Shown here in pieces: positions 25,413-33,684 of a stretch of DNA of 49,686 nucleotides; position 1 is the stretch's first letter, and each line of letters starts with the position of its first letter. The notes beneath the pieces were generated by a model that worked only from the letters and a program-made list of their open reading frames with translations, was not told the DNA's origin and made no database searches. Source of the stretch: Microcaldota archaeon (lineage in GTDB: Archaea; Micrarchaeota; Micrarchaeia; Micrarchaeales; Micrarchaeaceae); the NCBI GenBank assembly GCA_021821445.1, contig JAKACK010000006.1:1-49686 (forward strand). The letters run 5' to 3'. The translations under genes and the position numbers were made by a program.

Positions 25413-25510
25413 CGCCGGGGTTGGGATTTGAACCCAAACTGCCTTGCGGCAACCAGATCTCGAGTTTCGCCATAATTTTCTGGCGCGTTACCGGTTTCCG
25501 CCACCCCGGC
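25413..25510 (-). tRNA. tRNA-Ser (CGA) with an internal 14-nt intron
   Basis: Reverse-strand class II tRNA: acceptor GCCGGGG/CCCCGGC with discriminator G73 (archaeal serine identity), D arm GCGGAAACCGGTAACGC, anticodon stem CCAGA/TCTGG, long variable arm TTGCCGCAAGGCAG with a GCAA loop, T arm TTGGG-TTCAAAT-CCCAA. The 21 nt between the anticodon-stem strands are 14 too many. The 3' seven, CTCGAGA, form a normal loop with anticodon CGA. CCA is not encoded. Confidence 0.88.
25465..25478 (-). other. 14-nt tRNA-Ser intron at a non-canonical site near 31/32
   Basis: The extra sequence AAATTATGGCGAAA lies 5' of the anticodon loop, not at 37/38. Its TGGCG can pair with CGCCA just upstream in the exon, forming the central helix expected of a relaxed bulge-helix-bulge. 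A one-nt slide (30/31) gives the same mature product. Exact cut sites are not settled. Confidence 0.6.
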
Positions 25511-25629
25511 TTATTTACCTACATCCATACTATTCATTTTTTAAACTTTGTATTTATAATATTACTGAATTTATATTATTTATTTATAAATATTATAAGT
25601 TATATTTTTATATTACTCTAGGTTATATG

Positions 25630-27192
25630 ATGAACTATACAGATTATAGGCAAAGGCATTTTTCAATGAGAATATTTACAGTATTTTTATTTTTGATGCT
25701 CGCAGTCTCAGGTATAGGATTTTCTATATATTTATTTTATATCTCAAATAATATATACATGTATTTCATAGCTGTTATATTCCTTTTATTATCCTTAATA
25801 TCAGGATTTTTTAATTTTTCTGCTTCTATGCTGTATTACAGATCTTTTTTCTATAACACTTACTTTAAAAAGATAGCAAAACATACATATAAATTAAATA
25901 ATAACTTACCCACAGTTGCAATTGCTATACCTATATTCAATGAGGATATAAAAATAGTAAAAAGAACGGTTTCCAACATTGTAAAAATTAAGTACGATAC
26001 TAAAAAATTAAAATTTTATATGTTAGATGATTCTACAAAACCTGAAAAAAGAAAGGAATTGAAAAAATTGGCAGAAGATTATGGTTTTACTTATTTGTAT
26101 AGAAAGGATAGAAGAGGTTTTAAGGCAGGGGCACTTAATAACTTTATTAAATATTCAAAAGAAGAGTATATTGCAATATTTGATTACGATGAAAAATTAA
26201 TAAATAAAAACTTCTTATTAGATTTACTTCCTTATTTTGAAGATAAAAATTTGTCTTATTTACAAACAGAAAAGGCATATTTTAGAACAGGAAAACTTTT
26301 CCCGGATTCTGTTGCTTTGTTTGATTCATTCTTCTTTAATTTTATAGAGCCTGCTAGAGCTTTAGATAATACTGCAATCTTTGCAGGATCTTGCGGTTTA
26401 ATAAGAAGAAGTGCACTTGATTCAGTTGGTGGGTTTCCAGAATATGTTATTGAAGACACTTTTTTTAGTTTTGAATCAGACACCCATAAATTTAGAAGTT
26501 TATATGTACCAAAGGTATATGCATTAGGAGAGCCTATAAAAACATTTACAGCTTTAGCTAAACAGCAATGGAGATATAATTATGGAGATACCCAATTTTT
26601 AGGATATTTCTTTAAAAGAAATAAAGCAATAAAATCTCCAGTATCTAATGTTGATTACCTTACACACGGATTTGGTCTGAATTATATATCTTTAATGCTT
26701 ATTTTATTCACTATTATTTCAATTTTTATTGTGTTCTCTGCGGTTCCTTTTGAAAGTATAAACTTTTACAGGGTTCTTTTAGAAGGAGGCACGGTTAGTG
26801 TTTATGTTTATCTAGAATTATTTGGTATATTTGCATTGCTTTTATCCTTTATGGGTCCTGTTATAATGACAAAAGTTTATTTTGGATCTATAAAGAAAGG
26901 AGCTATGGTTTATCTTTTAAACTTTGCTCTAGCTATTGTTAGAACTAAAGCTGCTATAGCTGCATTATTACATAGAAATCCTGGAATATCTTGGAATAGA
27001 AATAGGGATGTTGTTATAAATAAATTAGCTTATTCCATATTAAATACTAAATTTGAGTTATCCTTTACCGCATTGATATTTGTATTTAGTTTAATAGCTT
27101 ATTTGACAAAACATGTTGGAGGAGGAGTTTGGTTGATGGCTTATGGATTTCTTTATTTAACAACTACAATTTTCATTTATAAATATAAATAA
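25630..27192 (+). CDS. Membrane glycosyltransferase family 2 (cellulose-synthase-like)
   Basis: 520 aa. Two N-terminal membrane helices (about 15-75), a GT2 domain with 'IPIFNED', 'MLDDST', 'DYDE' (DxD-type), 'IEDT' (TED position) and 'QQWRY' (QxxRW motif), then about four to five C-terminal helices. Such processive GT2s polymerise and export beta-linked glycans. The ORF-track start (25444) lies across the tRNA-Ser gene; ATG 25630, 3 nt after GGTTAT, is preferred. The polymer is unknown. Confidence 0.9.
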   Translation: MNYTDYRQRHFSMRIFTVFLFLMLAVSGIGFSIYLFYISNNIYMYFIAVIFLLLSLISGFFNFSASMLYYRSFFYNTYFKKIAKHTYKLNNNLPTVAIAIPIFNEDIKIVKRTVSNIVKIKYDTKKLKFYMLDDSTKPEKRKELKKLAEDYGFTYLYRKDRRGFKAGALNNFIKYSKEEYIAIFDYDEKLINKNFLLDLLPYFEDKNLSYLQTEKAYFRTGKLFPDSVALFDSFFFNFIEPARALDNTAIFAGSCGLIRRSALDSVGGFPEYVIEDTFFSFESDTHKFRSLYVPKVYALGEPIKTFTALAKQQWRYNYGDTQFLGYFFKRNKAIKSPVSNVDYLTHGFGLNYISLMLILFTIISIFIVFSAVPFESINFYRVLLEGGTVSVYVYLELFGIFALLLSFMGPVIMTKVYFGSIKKGAMVYLLNFALAIVRTKAAIAALLHRNPGISWNRNRDVVINKLAYSILNTKFELSFTALIFVFSLIAYLTKHVGGGVWLMAYGFLYLTTTIFIYKYK

Positions 27193-27200
27193 GTGTTATA

Positions 27201-27521
27201 GTGATTTATATAAAATTACATTTTACAGATGAGGGAAGCATCATTGCTATTTGTGATGAATCACTTATAGGTAAAGAACTTGAGGATGGTGAGATTTATA
27301 TTGATTTGAATAATTATTCAGATTTTTATATTGGGGATCTTGTAGACCCTTTAAATTATAAAAAAAGCTTTGAAATAAATGATTTGAATTCTGCTAATAT
27401 AGTTGGTGAAGAATCAGTTAAATTTGCAGTAGAAAAGGGACTTATACTGGAAGATAATATTAAATATGTGGATAAAGTACCTTATGCTCATACATACGTG
27501 ATAAAAACCAATAAAAAATAG
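27201..27521 (+). CDS. DUF424 family protein
   Basis: 106-aa archaeal protein of the DUF424 family: 'LHFTDEGSIIAICDESLIGK' at the start, 'SANIVGEESVKFAVEKGL' in the middle and 'VPYAHTYVIK' near the end are the conserved blocks. Function is not established; its phylogenetic spread suggests a link to translation or RNA. GTG start 2 nt after GTGTTA, only 8 nt after the GT2 gene. Confidence 0.8.
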   Translation: MIYIKLHFTDEGSIIAICDESLIGKELEDGEIYIDLNNYSDFYIGDLVDPLNYKKSFEINDLNSANIVGEESVKFAVEKGLILEDNIKYVDKVPYAHTYVIKTNKK

Positions 27522-27576
27522 CTAAACAATAACTTAATAGAATCAATAAAAATTATATAAGGATAAGGAAGTTGGA

Positions 27577-27937
27577 TTATTTTTCATCCCCTGACAATTT
27601 AAGTATTGCTTCTGCAATATCTCCATTAGTAGATTTTAAAGTATCCTTTATTAAATCCTGATCATTGATTCCTGTTTTTTGTGATACTAACATTATATCA
27701 TCTTCGGATATCTCTATATCCTCTGGATTCAATTTCTTTTCATGTTCCTCAACATCCCCCCCCAATTTGAAATGATACACTTCCTTGTGCTTCTATTCTT
27801 GTTACTTGTGGATTTGTTATTACTATCTCTTTATCACCACTTGATATCACTACTTTATCTGCGTCTATTTCTGAAGTCTTTATACCCATCTGTGACATCA
27901 TACTTTTCAATTTTCTTGGATCTACATTAGGAATCAT
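27577..27937 (-). CDS. nac: Nascent polypeptide-associated complex protein (NAC), frame broken at a G8 run
   Basis: Two overlapping ORFs together make one archaeal NAC. The first (27937 down to 27749) has 'NVDPRKLKSMMSQMGIK' and 'KEIVITNPQVTRIEAQGSVS', the NAC domain. The second (from 27780 to 27577) carries 'ISEDDIMLVSQKTG' and 'TNGDIAEAILKLS', the UBA domain. The frame changes at eight consecutive G (27756-27763 region); seven G would read 'FQIGGDVEEHEK' straight through, giving about 120 aa, the normal length. SD GGTGTTAAA precedes the ATG. Either a sequencing indel or slippage at the G run. Confidence 0.85.
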
Positions 27938-28035
27938 TTTAACACCTGTATTTATTTTAACCTTAATACTTAATAAAATTTCGTGATGTTGAAGATATAG
28001 ACCAAATAAATTGACATTACAAATTATACAAAATC

Positions 28036-28048
28036 AATAAATAGGTTG
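28036..28048 (+). promoter_or_regulatory. Candidate promoter element AATAAATAGGTTG (orphan helical gene)
   Basis: This is an exact second copy of the 13-mer found before the HPP gene, here 31 nt upstream of ATG 28067. It is AT-rich with a box-A-like core. Like the first copy it precedes a gene lacking a GGTGAT site. Confidence 0.4.
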
Positions 28049-28066
28049 GGTTTATTTATCTTACTG

Positions 28067-29047
28067 ATGGATATGGATAAAGTAGTGGATAAGAAGCAAG
28101 TAGATAACCAAAGTTTAGAACTTAAAAGATTAAAAGAAAAAATAGATAACAATCTTAATTATAAGGTTGCGGATAAGATTATAGACGTTAACAAAATGTT
28201 AAACTATTATGATGGAGTAGAACGGATAAAAAGTTTTTTCTATTTTACAGATAATTTACTTGATAAAATAAAACCGGAAAATTCAATAGATTATAATAAC
28301 AGAAAAGAAAAATTTGATATGGAAATTAATAATTATGTAGATACTTACAGTAAATTTTTACTAAATTTTTTTGATAAAATATTTAAAAAATCAGGAAATG
28401 GGGGGAACTTAGAGGAGATACATAAAAAATATATTGAGTTAATAGATAATTTTGAAAAAAGTGTAAAACCTTTTGAAGAGGATATGAAAAAGAAAATAAA
28501 TATTGATGTTTATAAAGAATTCTTATCAAAATTAAAAAATTATCCAAATGCGAATATTGCTTTAACAAATACTTTAAAATATGTAGATACGTTTGATAAA
28601 GCAAAAGTTAATGATTTAATTAATACTATCAAAAATCCAAAAACAAATTATATTGATATTTCGGTACTGCTTTATGCGTTATATAAGTCATCTGAGGCAA
28701 AGTATAATGCTATTGAAAATAATAAATCTGAGGGAAAGAATGAAAATAAGAATTTAGATGAATATATCAATAAATGGAAAGGAAAAAGTTTAGAGGAGAT
28801 AAAAGAAGGCATTATTAATGATTTAAAGGAATTGAGTAAAATGCTTTATTCAAAGAAATTTATAGAGGCGGATTATTATTCAAATATGGGAAACGGATCT
28901 ATTTTGATAGACTTTCTTTACTCTGTTAAATTTCCAATACTAAAAGAGGATAAGGAGATAGATAAAAAATATACATTAGAAGATCTTGCAATTGACTATC
29001 ATGAATATGAAAAAAAGAAAGATGAAAATTCAGACATGTTTGGATAA
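28067..29047 (+). CDS. Orphan all-helical protein
   Basis: 326 aa with no recognised family. It is strongly charged (Lys, Glu, Asp, Asn) and alpha-helical throughout, with segments such as 'DKVNDLINTIKNPKTNYIDI'-like helices separated by short turns and a Lys/Asn-rich linker near residues 220-235. No signal peptide, membrane helix or cysteine motif is visible. The ORF-track TTG start at 28046 falls in the putative promoter; ATG 28067 or 28073 is more likely. Probably a lineage-specific cytoplasmic protein. Confidence 0.6.
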   Translation: MDMDKVVDKKQVDNQSLELKRLKEKIDNNLNYKVADKIIDVNKMLNYYDGVERIKSFFYFTDNLLDKIKPENSIDYNNRKEKFDMEINNYVDTYSKFLLNFFDKIFKKSGNGGNLEEIHKKYIELIDNFEKSVKPFEEDMKKKINIDVYKEFLSKLKNYPNANIALTNTLKYVDTFDKAKVNDLINTIKNPKTNYIDISVLLYALYKSSEAKYNAIENNKSEGKNENKNLDEYINKWKGKSLEEIKEGIINDLKELSKMLYSKKFIEADYYSNMGNGSILIDFLYSVKFPILKEDKEIDKKYTLEDLAIDYHEYEKKKDENSDMFG

Positions 29048-29078
29048 ATTTTTGTTTAAAAAAATAAAAAATAATAAA

Positions 29079-30305
29079 TTATTTTCCAGTTTTTGCTGTT
29101 GTTGGTTTTTTACCATTATCTTTTACTTCAGGCATTTCGGGTTCTGTCTTTAAGAAGAATGACAGAACGAACGCTATAAATAATAGTACAGAGGATATTG
29201 CTACAGCCACTGCTGCATAATGTCCTGCATTTTCACTGAAAAGTGGACCAACTAAAGCAGGTATTATGAATACACCAAAGTTACCAGCAACTTGCATCAA
29301 TGATGTAGCGAATCCTGCTTGTGCAGGGTTATCTACATAATTTGTAACTCCTTCTAATGACATCGACCAATAAGTATCCGCAAATATTCCATATAAGAAG
29401 AATGATGCTGCTAATACTGCTATATCTGCTGTATAAGCTACAAAGTATGCCATAGATAACATTGCGGCAAATGCTAAGAATGATATCCCTATGTACCCAA
29501 CTTTAACTTTTCCATACTTTTCAAATAATCCTGGAAGTATTATTGTTCCTAATGCAGATCCAATAAATGCAAGAGATCCAAATAATCCACCATAGTATAT
29601 AGATAATGCACCGAATTTATGGAATTCTAACATTCCAACTGCTATACCTCCAAACATTACAGTTAATGCAGGTACTACAAAACCAACATACCAATTCTTT
29701 ACCATACCTGGTTTAAATACTCCACGTAATGAACGTTGTGAGTATTTTGATGGATAACTACCTATTCCTAATAATATTACTATCAATGCTATTAAGCCAA
29801 GAATTGCAGTTACTAAGAATGTATTTGTAAGTCCAACCGCTTTTAATATGAATGGATTTAACAAAGACCCTGCTGCCATACCTACAAAGAAACCTCCTAA
29901 TGATATACCTGTTACTGCTTGTCTCTTTGTTTTATCTATTGATACTGCAACTGCTCCTATGGGTGCCATTGCAATTGGATATGCTAATGCTGCTATTACG
30001 CTAGCCACCAAGAATATTGCATAATCAGGAGATATTACCCTTATTGCTAATCCTACAACGGATAGAACTGCTGCTAAATAAATAGTACCCTTAAGAGATA
30101 CCTTTGCAGATAACCATCCAGATAATAGCCCAACTACTATGAAAGCACCACCATATGCGGATGATAGTATTACTAATACAGCTGCTTCTGATACATTGAA
30201 TAAGTGCATCAAACTAGGCACTAACGGTGCTAATCCAAACCAACCAAATCCAACCGTAAACAATAGAAATGCATACGGTAATGTCTTTGCTAACCAATTA
30301 CTCAT
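29079..30305 (-). CDS. Major facilitator superfamily transporter
   Basis: 408 aa with 12 hydrophobic helices arranged as 6+6. 'GWLSAKVSLKGTIYLAA' is the MFS motif A region between helices 2 and 3. Substrate cannot be read from the sequence. The protein is Ala/Gly-rich and poor in Lys/Asn compared with neighbours. SD GTGGTAAT lies directly before the ATG. It converges with the orphan gene at 28067 and stands alone, with 258 nt of AT-rich sequence before tRNA-Ala. Confidence 0.88.
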   Translation of the reverse strand: MSNWLAKTLPYAFLLFTVGFGWFGLAPLVPSLMHLFNVSEAAVLVILSSAYGGAFIVVGLLSGWLSAKVSLKGTIYLAAVLSVVGLAIRVISPDYAIFLVASVIAALAYPIAMAPIGAVAVSIDKTKRQAVTGISLGGFFVGMAAGSLLNPFILKAVGLTNTFLVTAILGLIALIVILLGIGSYPSKYSQRSLRGVFKPGMVKNWYVGFVVPALTVMFGGIAVGMLEFHKFGALSIYYGGLFGSLAFIGSALGTIILPGLFEKYGKVKVGYIGISFLAFAAMLSMAYFVAYTADIAVLAASFFLYGIFADTYWSMSLEGVTNYVDNPAQAGFATSLMQVAGNFGVFIIPALVGPLFSENAGHYAAVAVAISSVLLFIAFVLSFFLKTEPEMPEVKDNGKKPTTAKTGK

Positions 30306-30563
30306 ATTACCACACTTTTTTATACGCTATTTATATCTGTAATGTTGCTTAAAAATAAATTTGTTAGGTTAGACAAGAAATGTATATTATGGATATTAAT
30401 AAATATAAATTTACTATAGTAAGAAATTATATATATTAATATAAACTAGTATTTTTATTGACTTTTTATATAATTTTAATAGGTTTTTAACTAAAATAAA
30501 TAAATAGTAATCCTTGATAATTAGTTAATAAAACTTTGATTATTAGTATATTTTATTTAACAA

Positions 30564-30635
30564 TGGACTCTGCGGGGATCGCACCCGCGACCTTCCGCTT
30601 GCAAAGCGGACGCTCTACTACTGAGCCAAGAGCCC
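30564..30635 (-). tRNA. tRNA-Ala (UGC)
   Basis: A 72-nt class I tRNA without intron. Acceptor GGGCTCT/AGAGTCC includes the G3.U70 pair that identifies alanine, with A73. Anticodon stem TCCGC/GCGGA encloses TTTGCAA, giving anticodon UGC. T arm GCGGG-TGCGATC-CCCGC. CCA is not encoded. It lies in a spacer between the MFS gene and a lysine-rich gene, all on the minus strand. Confidence 0.95.
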
Positions 30636-30738
30636 AAGTGTAATATTTTATTTTTAATAACAATATTTAATTGTTTTGATAATTATAAGTTGCTTAACCA
30701 TTACAATTTAAAAAATTTAAGTTTTATTGATTAAAATA

Positions 30739-31083
30739 TTAATTTTTTTTAACTTTTTTAGATTTAACTTTTTGTTTAGTAACTTTTGTTTGATTTTTCT
30801 TTATCTGTTTTTTGCTAGTATCTTTTTTTATGGATTTTTTCTTTGAGGGTTTTTTCGATGAATCTGTGGGTTCATCCTTTTTTTCAAGAAATTTATCTCC
30901 TAGTAAATTACTTTCTAAGGCATCAGTTGCAGATTCTTCACCCTCTGATGGATTTGGGAGTAGTGCATTTTCTATACTTGTTCTATTGAGTTTCTCATCA
31001 AGATCCCTCAATTTTCTAATAGCTTCTATCTCTTTATTATTATCTTTTTTTATGGATTTTTTCTTTGAGGGTTTTTTAGACAT
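30739..31083 (-). CDS. Lysine-rich low-complexity protein with internal duplication
   Basis: 114 aa, unrecognised. Both ends carry the same basic segment 'SKKPSKKKSIKKD' (about residues 2-14 and 75-88), and the C terminus is almost all Lys/Gln/Thr. The middle is helical and acidic ('EAIRKLRDLDEKLNRTS', 'EGEESATDALESN'). The repeat is a 37-bp exact duplication at DNA level. A DNA- or RNA-binding role like small basic chromatin proteins is possible, but nothing proves it. It lies 83 nt downstream of the coiled-coil gene on the same strand. Confidence 0.6.
   Translation of the reverse strand: MSKKPSKKKSIKKDNNKEIEAIRKLRDLDEKLNRTSIENALLPNPSEGEESATDALESNLLGDKFLEKKDEPTDSSKKPSKKKSIKKDTSKKQIKKNQTKVTKQKVKSKKVKKN
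30819..30855 (-). repeat. 37-bp direct repeat, copy at 3' end of the lysine-rich gene
   Basis: Identical over 37 bp to 31041-31077. It encodes the second 'KKPSKKKSIKKD' segment in the same reading frame (186-nt offset to the 3' side; 222 nt between copy starts, a multiple of three). A recent in-frame tandem-type duplication is the simplest reading. Confidence 0.85.
31041..31077 (-). repeat. 37-bp direct repeat, copy at 5' end of the lysine-rich gene
   Basis: Matches 30819-30855 exactly, encoding the first 'KKPSKKKSIKKD'. Conservation of the DNA, not just the peptide, points to recent duplication or gene conversion. Confidence 0.85.
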
Positions 31084-31166
31084 TTTATATCACCTGCTAA
31101 AATACCCTTATAATTATAAATAATCTATATAAATATTGGTTTTAAAAAAAAGGAAAGAAGTAAAAA

Positions 31167-32006
31167 TTACTTCTTTTTTATTACAGCAATATCCTCCAGA
31201 TTTATCTCTTGCTGTGGTGGAGGTTGCTTGTTAAATTTCCTCTTCTGTCCAATTGATGGCCCATTCTTGTAATCTTCGGATTTTTCTCTATCTATGTGCC
31301 TTGTTATTCCTAATATTTTTCTTATATTATCGTACATTGAATCTAATTGATTATCCATTTCATTAATTTTGTTATTTATCTCAGTTATTTTGGTTTTTAA
31401 TTCTTCTATATCTGTTTTTATCAATTCTGATTTCTTCTTTAATCTTTGGAATTTGTATAAATCATTAAGTTGATTGCTTATTATGTTGATTTTTCTTATT
31501 ATATCTTTTTCTTCATACAAGCTAATTCTTGCCTGAGTTGAAAGCTTAAATTCTAATCTATTTTTTAATTTTTTAAGGTATATTAATTTCTTTGTATCGA
31601 TTTGGTTATTCCCATTTTCTACAAAATTAGATATTGCTTCTCCTTCTGCAATTTTATAATTATACCTTCTTCTAAGGCTTTTTATTTCATAAATAAGGTT
31701 GGATTTATCTTTTTTAAGTGCATCTATTTTATCTTTTATAGCTAAAGCTTCTGCATTATTTGATTCTTTAATTAAATCATTAATTGATTTTATAGGTTTT
31801 CTTTGCTCTTTGGTATTTGATGCTTTTGGTTTATCTTCCTTTGAATCTTTAGATTCCTCTTTTGATTCTTTGGTTGGTGCTTCCTTTTCTGATTTTTTGG
31901 ATTCTTCTTCTAATACTTCACTTTTTTTATTAGTATTAGTTTTCTTTACTACTTCTTTTTTTTCTTCTGTTGAGGTTTCTGCCTCTTCTTTTTTTATGTC
32001 TGACAC
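31167..32006 (-). CDS. Coiled-coil protein with charged disordered N terminus
   Basis: 279 aa. Residues 1 to about 70 are K/E/S-rich and disordered ('EESKKSEKEAPTKESKEESK'). Residues about 75-235 form long heptad-like helices ('LKKDKSNLIYEIKSLRRR', 'ELKTKITEINNKINEMDNQL'), and a Pro/Gln-rich end ('KQPPPQQEINLEDIAVIKKK') follows. It recalls archaeal COG1340-like coiled-coil proteins but I cannot assign it. No membrane segment. It is preceded by a spacer after the GT4 gene and followed by the lysine-rich gene. Confidence 0.6.
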   Translation of the reverse strand: MSDIKKEEAETSTEEKKEVVKKTNTNKKSEVLEEESKKSEKEAPTKESKEESKDSKEDKPKASNTKEQRKPIKSINDLIKESNNAEALAIKDKIDALKKDKSNLIYEIKSLRRRYNYKIAEGEAISNFVENGNNQIDTKKLIYLKKLKNRLEFKLSTQARISLYEEKDIIRKINIISNQLNDLYKFQRLKKKSELIKTDIEELKTKITEINNKINEMDNQLDSMYDNIRKILGITRHIDREKSEDYKNGPSIGQKRKFNKQPPPQQEINLEDIAVIKKK

Positions 32007-32109
32007 TTTATCTTCACCTTTCAGTTAATCGCCTTAATAAAAGTTCACTTAATTAAAATTGAAATCTGATAGATCAATATAATTTAAATCACAAATTATA
32101 AATAATAGA

Positions 32110-33273
32110 TTATATCTGTTCATTTAATACAGACTTATATAAATTTAATAATTTATCGGTCATTTTGTTTATAGAATACTTCTTTGCTGTTTGTACTGTT
32201 TTTTTATAAGAGCTTCTATTATTTATTACTTTCTCTAATTTTATAGCACAGTCTTTTGAATTTCCAGGCTTGAATAATTCTCCATTTTTTCCATTTTCTA
32301 TAATATTTTTTAATGCTAAGTAATCTGCACCTACGACAGGAGTTCCACTTGCTAGTGCTTCTAAAGATACTATACCTTGAGTTTCAAAGGTTGAAGGAAG
32401 GCATAATGCATCGGCAGTAGCGTAGTACTTTGGTAAATCTTCATTGCTTATGAAACCTTGAAATTTTACAGTATCGTTTAAATTATATTTATTAACTAAA
32501 TTTTTATATTCATTCAGCATAGGTCCTGTTCCACCGATTATGAATTTTGTGTTATTTTCTTTCAGGTATTTTGCTGCCTTTATTAATATATCTATATTTT
32601 TTTCTTTGCTTATTCTGCCTAAATAAAGTATCATGTTTGAATTTTCTCCAACTAACTGATTTTTAAGCTTTTGATCATAGTTATTTTTATTAAATCTTTC
32701 TGTATCTATACCGTTTGGAATAACAGAGATATTTTTTATTTTCTTTTTGGATAAATACTTTTTTATCGCTTCACTTGGAGTTATTGTTGCATCACATTTA
32801 TTATAAAAGTAAGTTAAGTATTCCCAAGAATATTTTATTAAAAATTTTCTTAAGCGAGGATTTTTCGTTAGGTATTGATTAATTATATCCTTGCTATTGA
32901 ACATCGTATGAAATGATCCAACTATGGGGTATTTATTTACTCTAGAATACATCAATCCATAAAGCCCTACTGTGAATGGTGTCTGTAAGTGTACTATATC
33001 CGGATTTAATTTACGTAATTTTAAAGATACGATAAAAGGAGTTACAGCAAATTTATATTGTGGGTATCTTCTAAATTTAAGCCCCCTTACAACAAATATG
33101 TCTTTTCTACCTTTGATAATTCTCTTAGTTTCTTTATCTCCAACTGCTACTATATAAACTTCGTGTCCTCTATCTTCAAGCTCTTTTTTAAAAGCAGTTA
33201 TTGATGTAACAACGCCATCAACTGCGGGAAGAAAAGAATCTGTATAAAATATTATCTGCAGTGTTTCCGACAT
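32110..33273 (-). CDS. Glycosyltransferase family 4 (GT-B fold)
   Basis: 387 aa. The N-terminal domain begins 'IIFYTDSFLPAVDGVVTSI', typical of GT4 enzymes that glucosylate diacylglycerol or make mannosyl-lipids. The C-terminal domain has 'LYLGRISKEKNIDILIKA' and 'PSTFETQGIVSLEALASGTPVVG', the E-x7-E nucleotide-sugar site. It is soluble and probably acts at the membrane face. It follows L15 by 18 nt on the same strand, apparently in the L30-L15 transcript. Acceptor unknown. Confidence 0.93.
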   Translation of the reverse strand: MSETLQIIFYTDSFLPAVDGVVTSITAFKKELEDRGHEVYIVAVGDKETKRIIKGRKDIFVVRGLKFRRYPQYKFAVTPFIVSLKLRKLNPDIVHLQTPFTVGLYGLMYSRVNKYPIVGSFHTMFNSKDIINQYLTKNPRLRKFLIKYSWEYLTYFYNKCDATITPSEAIKKYLSKKKIKNISVIPNGIDTERFNKNNYDQKLKNQLVGENSNMILYLGRISKEKNIDILIKAAKYLKENNTKFIIGGTGPMLNEYKNLVNKYNLNDTVKFQGFISNEDLPKYYATADALCLPSTFETQGIVSLEALASGTPVVGADYLALKNIIENGKNGELFKPGNSKDCAIKLEKVINNRSSYKKTVQTAKKYSINKMTDKLLNLYKSVLNEQI

Positions 33274-33291
33274 GTATATACCGGATTAAAA

Positions 33292-33684
33292 TTATTTTAA
33301 TACCTCTGCCTTTCCATCAGCAGCCTGTATTTTTTCAATTGCTTTCTTGGAAAAACTAGACGCTTTTATTGTTACTTTGTAATCAAGATTACCATTACTT
33401 AAAACTTTATAATTGTTAAGTTCTAAAGTATCCTTATTTTCCCTATAAAGCATATTATTTATTTCATTTAAAGTTATCCACTTCATCTTTTTTTGACCCC
33501 ATGGGTGGAATCCTTTGTGACCTATTAATTCAGGATGTTTTACGGTCCAAGTCCATCTTGGCTTTCTTGAACCTTTTCCAACTCCCCCTCTATCTCCTGA
33601 TCCTCTTCCATTTTTAATGTTACCTAATCCCCAGTGTCTACTCCCAAGATATTTTCTATTTCTTTTTTCTTTCCTTACTACCAT
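33292..33684 (-). CDS. rpl15: Large-subunit ribosomal protein L15 (uL15)
   Basis: 130-aa archaeal uL15. Features are the Gly/Arg-rich N terminus ('KYLGSRHWGLGNIKNGRGSG'), 'GHKGFHPWG' and the C-terminal 'VTIKASSFSKKAIEKIQAAD' (quoted to 20). Its ATG immediately follows the L30 stop (adjacent nucleotides). In most archaea L30-L15 is followed by secY at the end of the spc operon; here GT4 follows instead. Confidence 0.95.
   Translation of the reverse strand: MVVRKEKRNRKYLGSRHWGLGNIKNGRGSGDRGGVGKGSRKPRWTWTVKHPELIGHKGFHPWGQKKMKWITLNEINNMLYRENKDTLELNNYKVLSNGNLDYKVTIKASSFSKKAIEKIQAADGKAEVLK

Noticed and set aside
25444-25629. N-terminal extension of the GT2 gene beginning 'MRQPDLEFRHNFL'
   Set aside because: It spans the antisense strand of tRNA-Ser and AT-rich spacer; the conserved start with an SD is at 25630.
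30306-30563. Possible integrated element or attachment site next to tRNA-Ala
   Set aside because: No integrase, no repeat of the tRNA 3' end and no mobile-gene remnants were seen.
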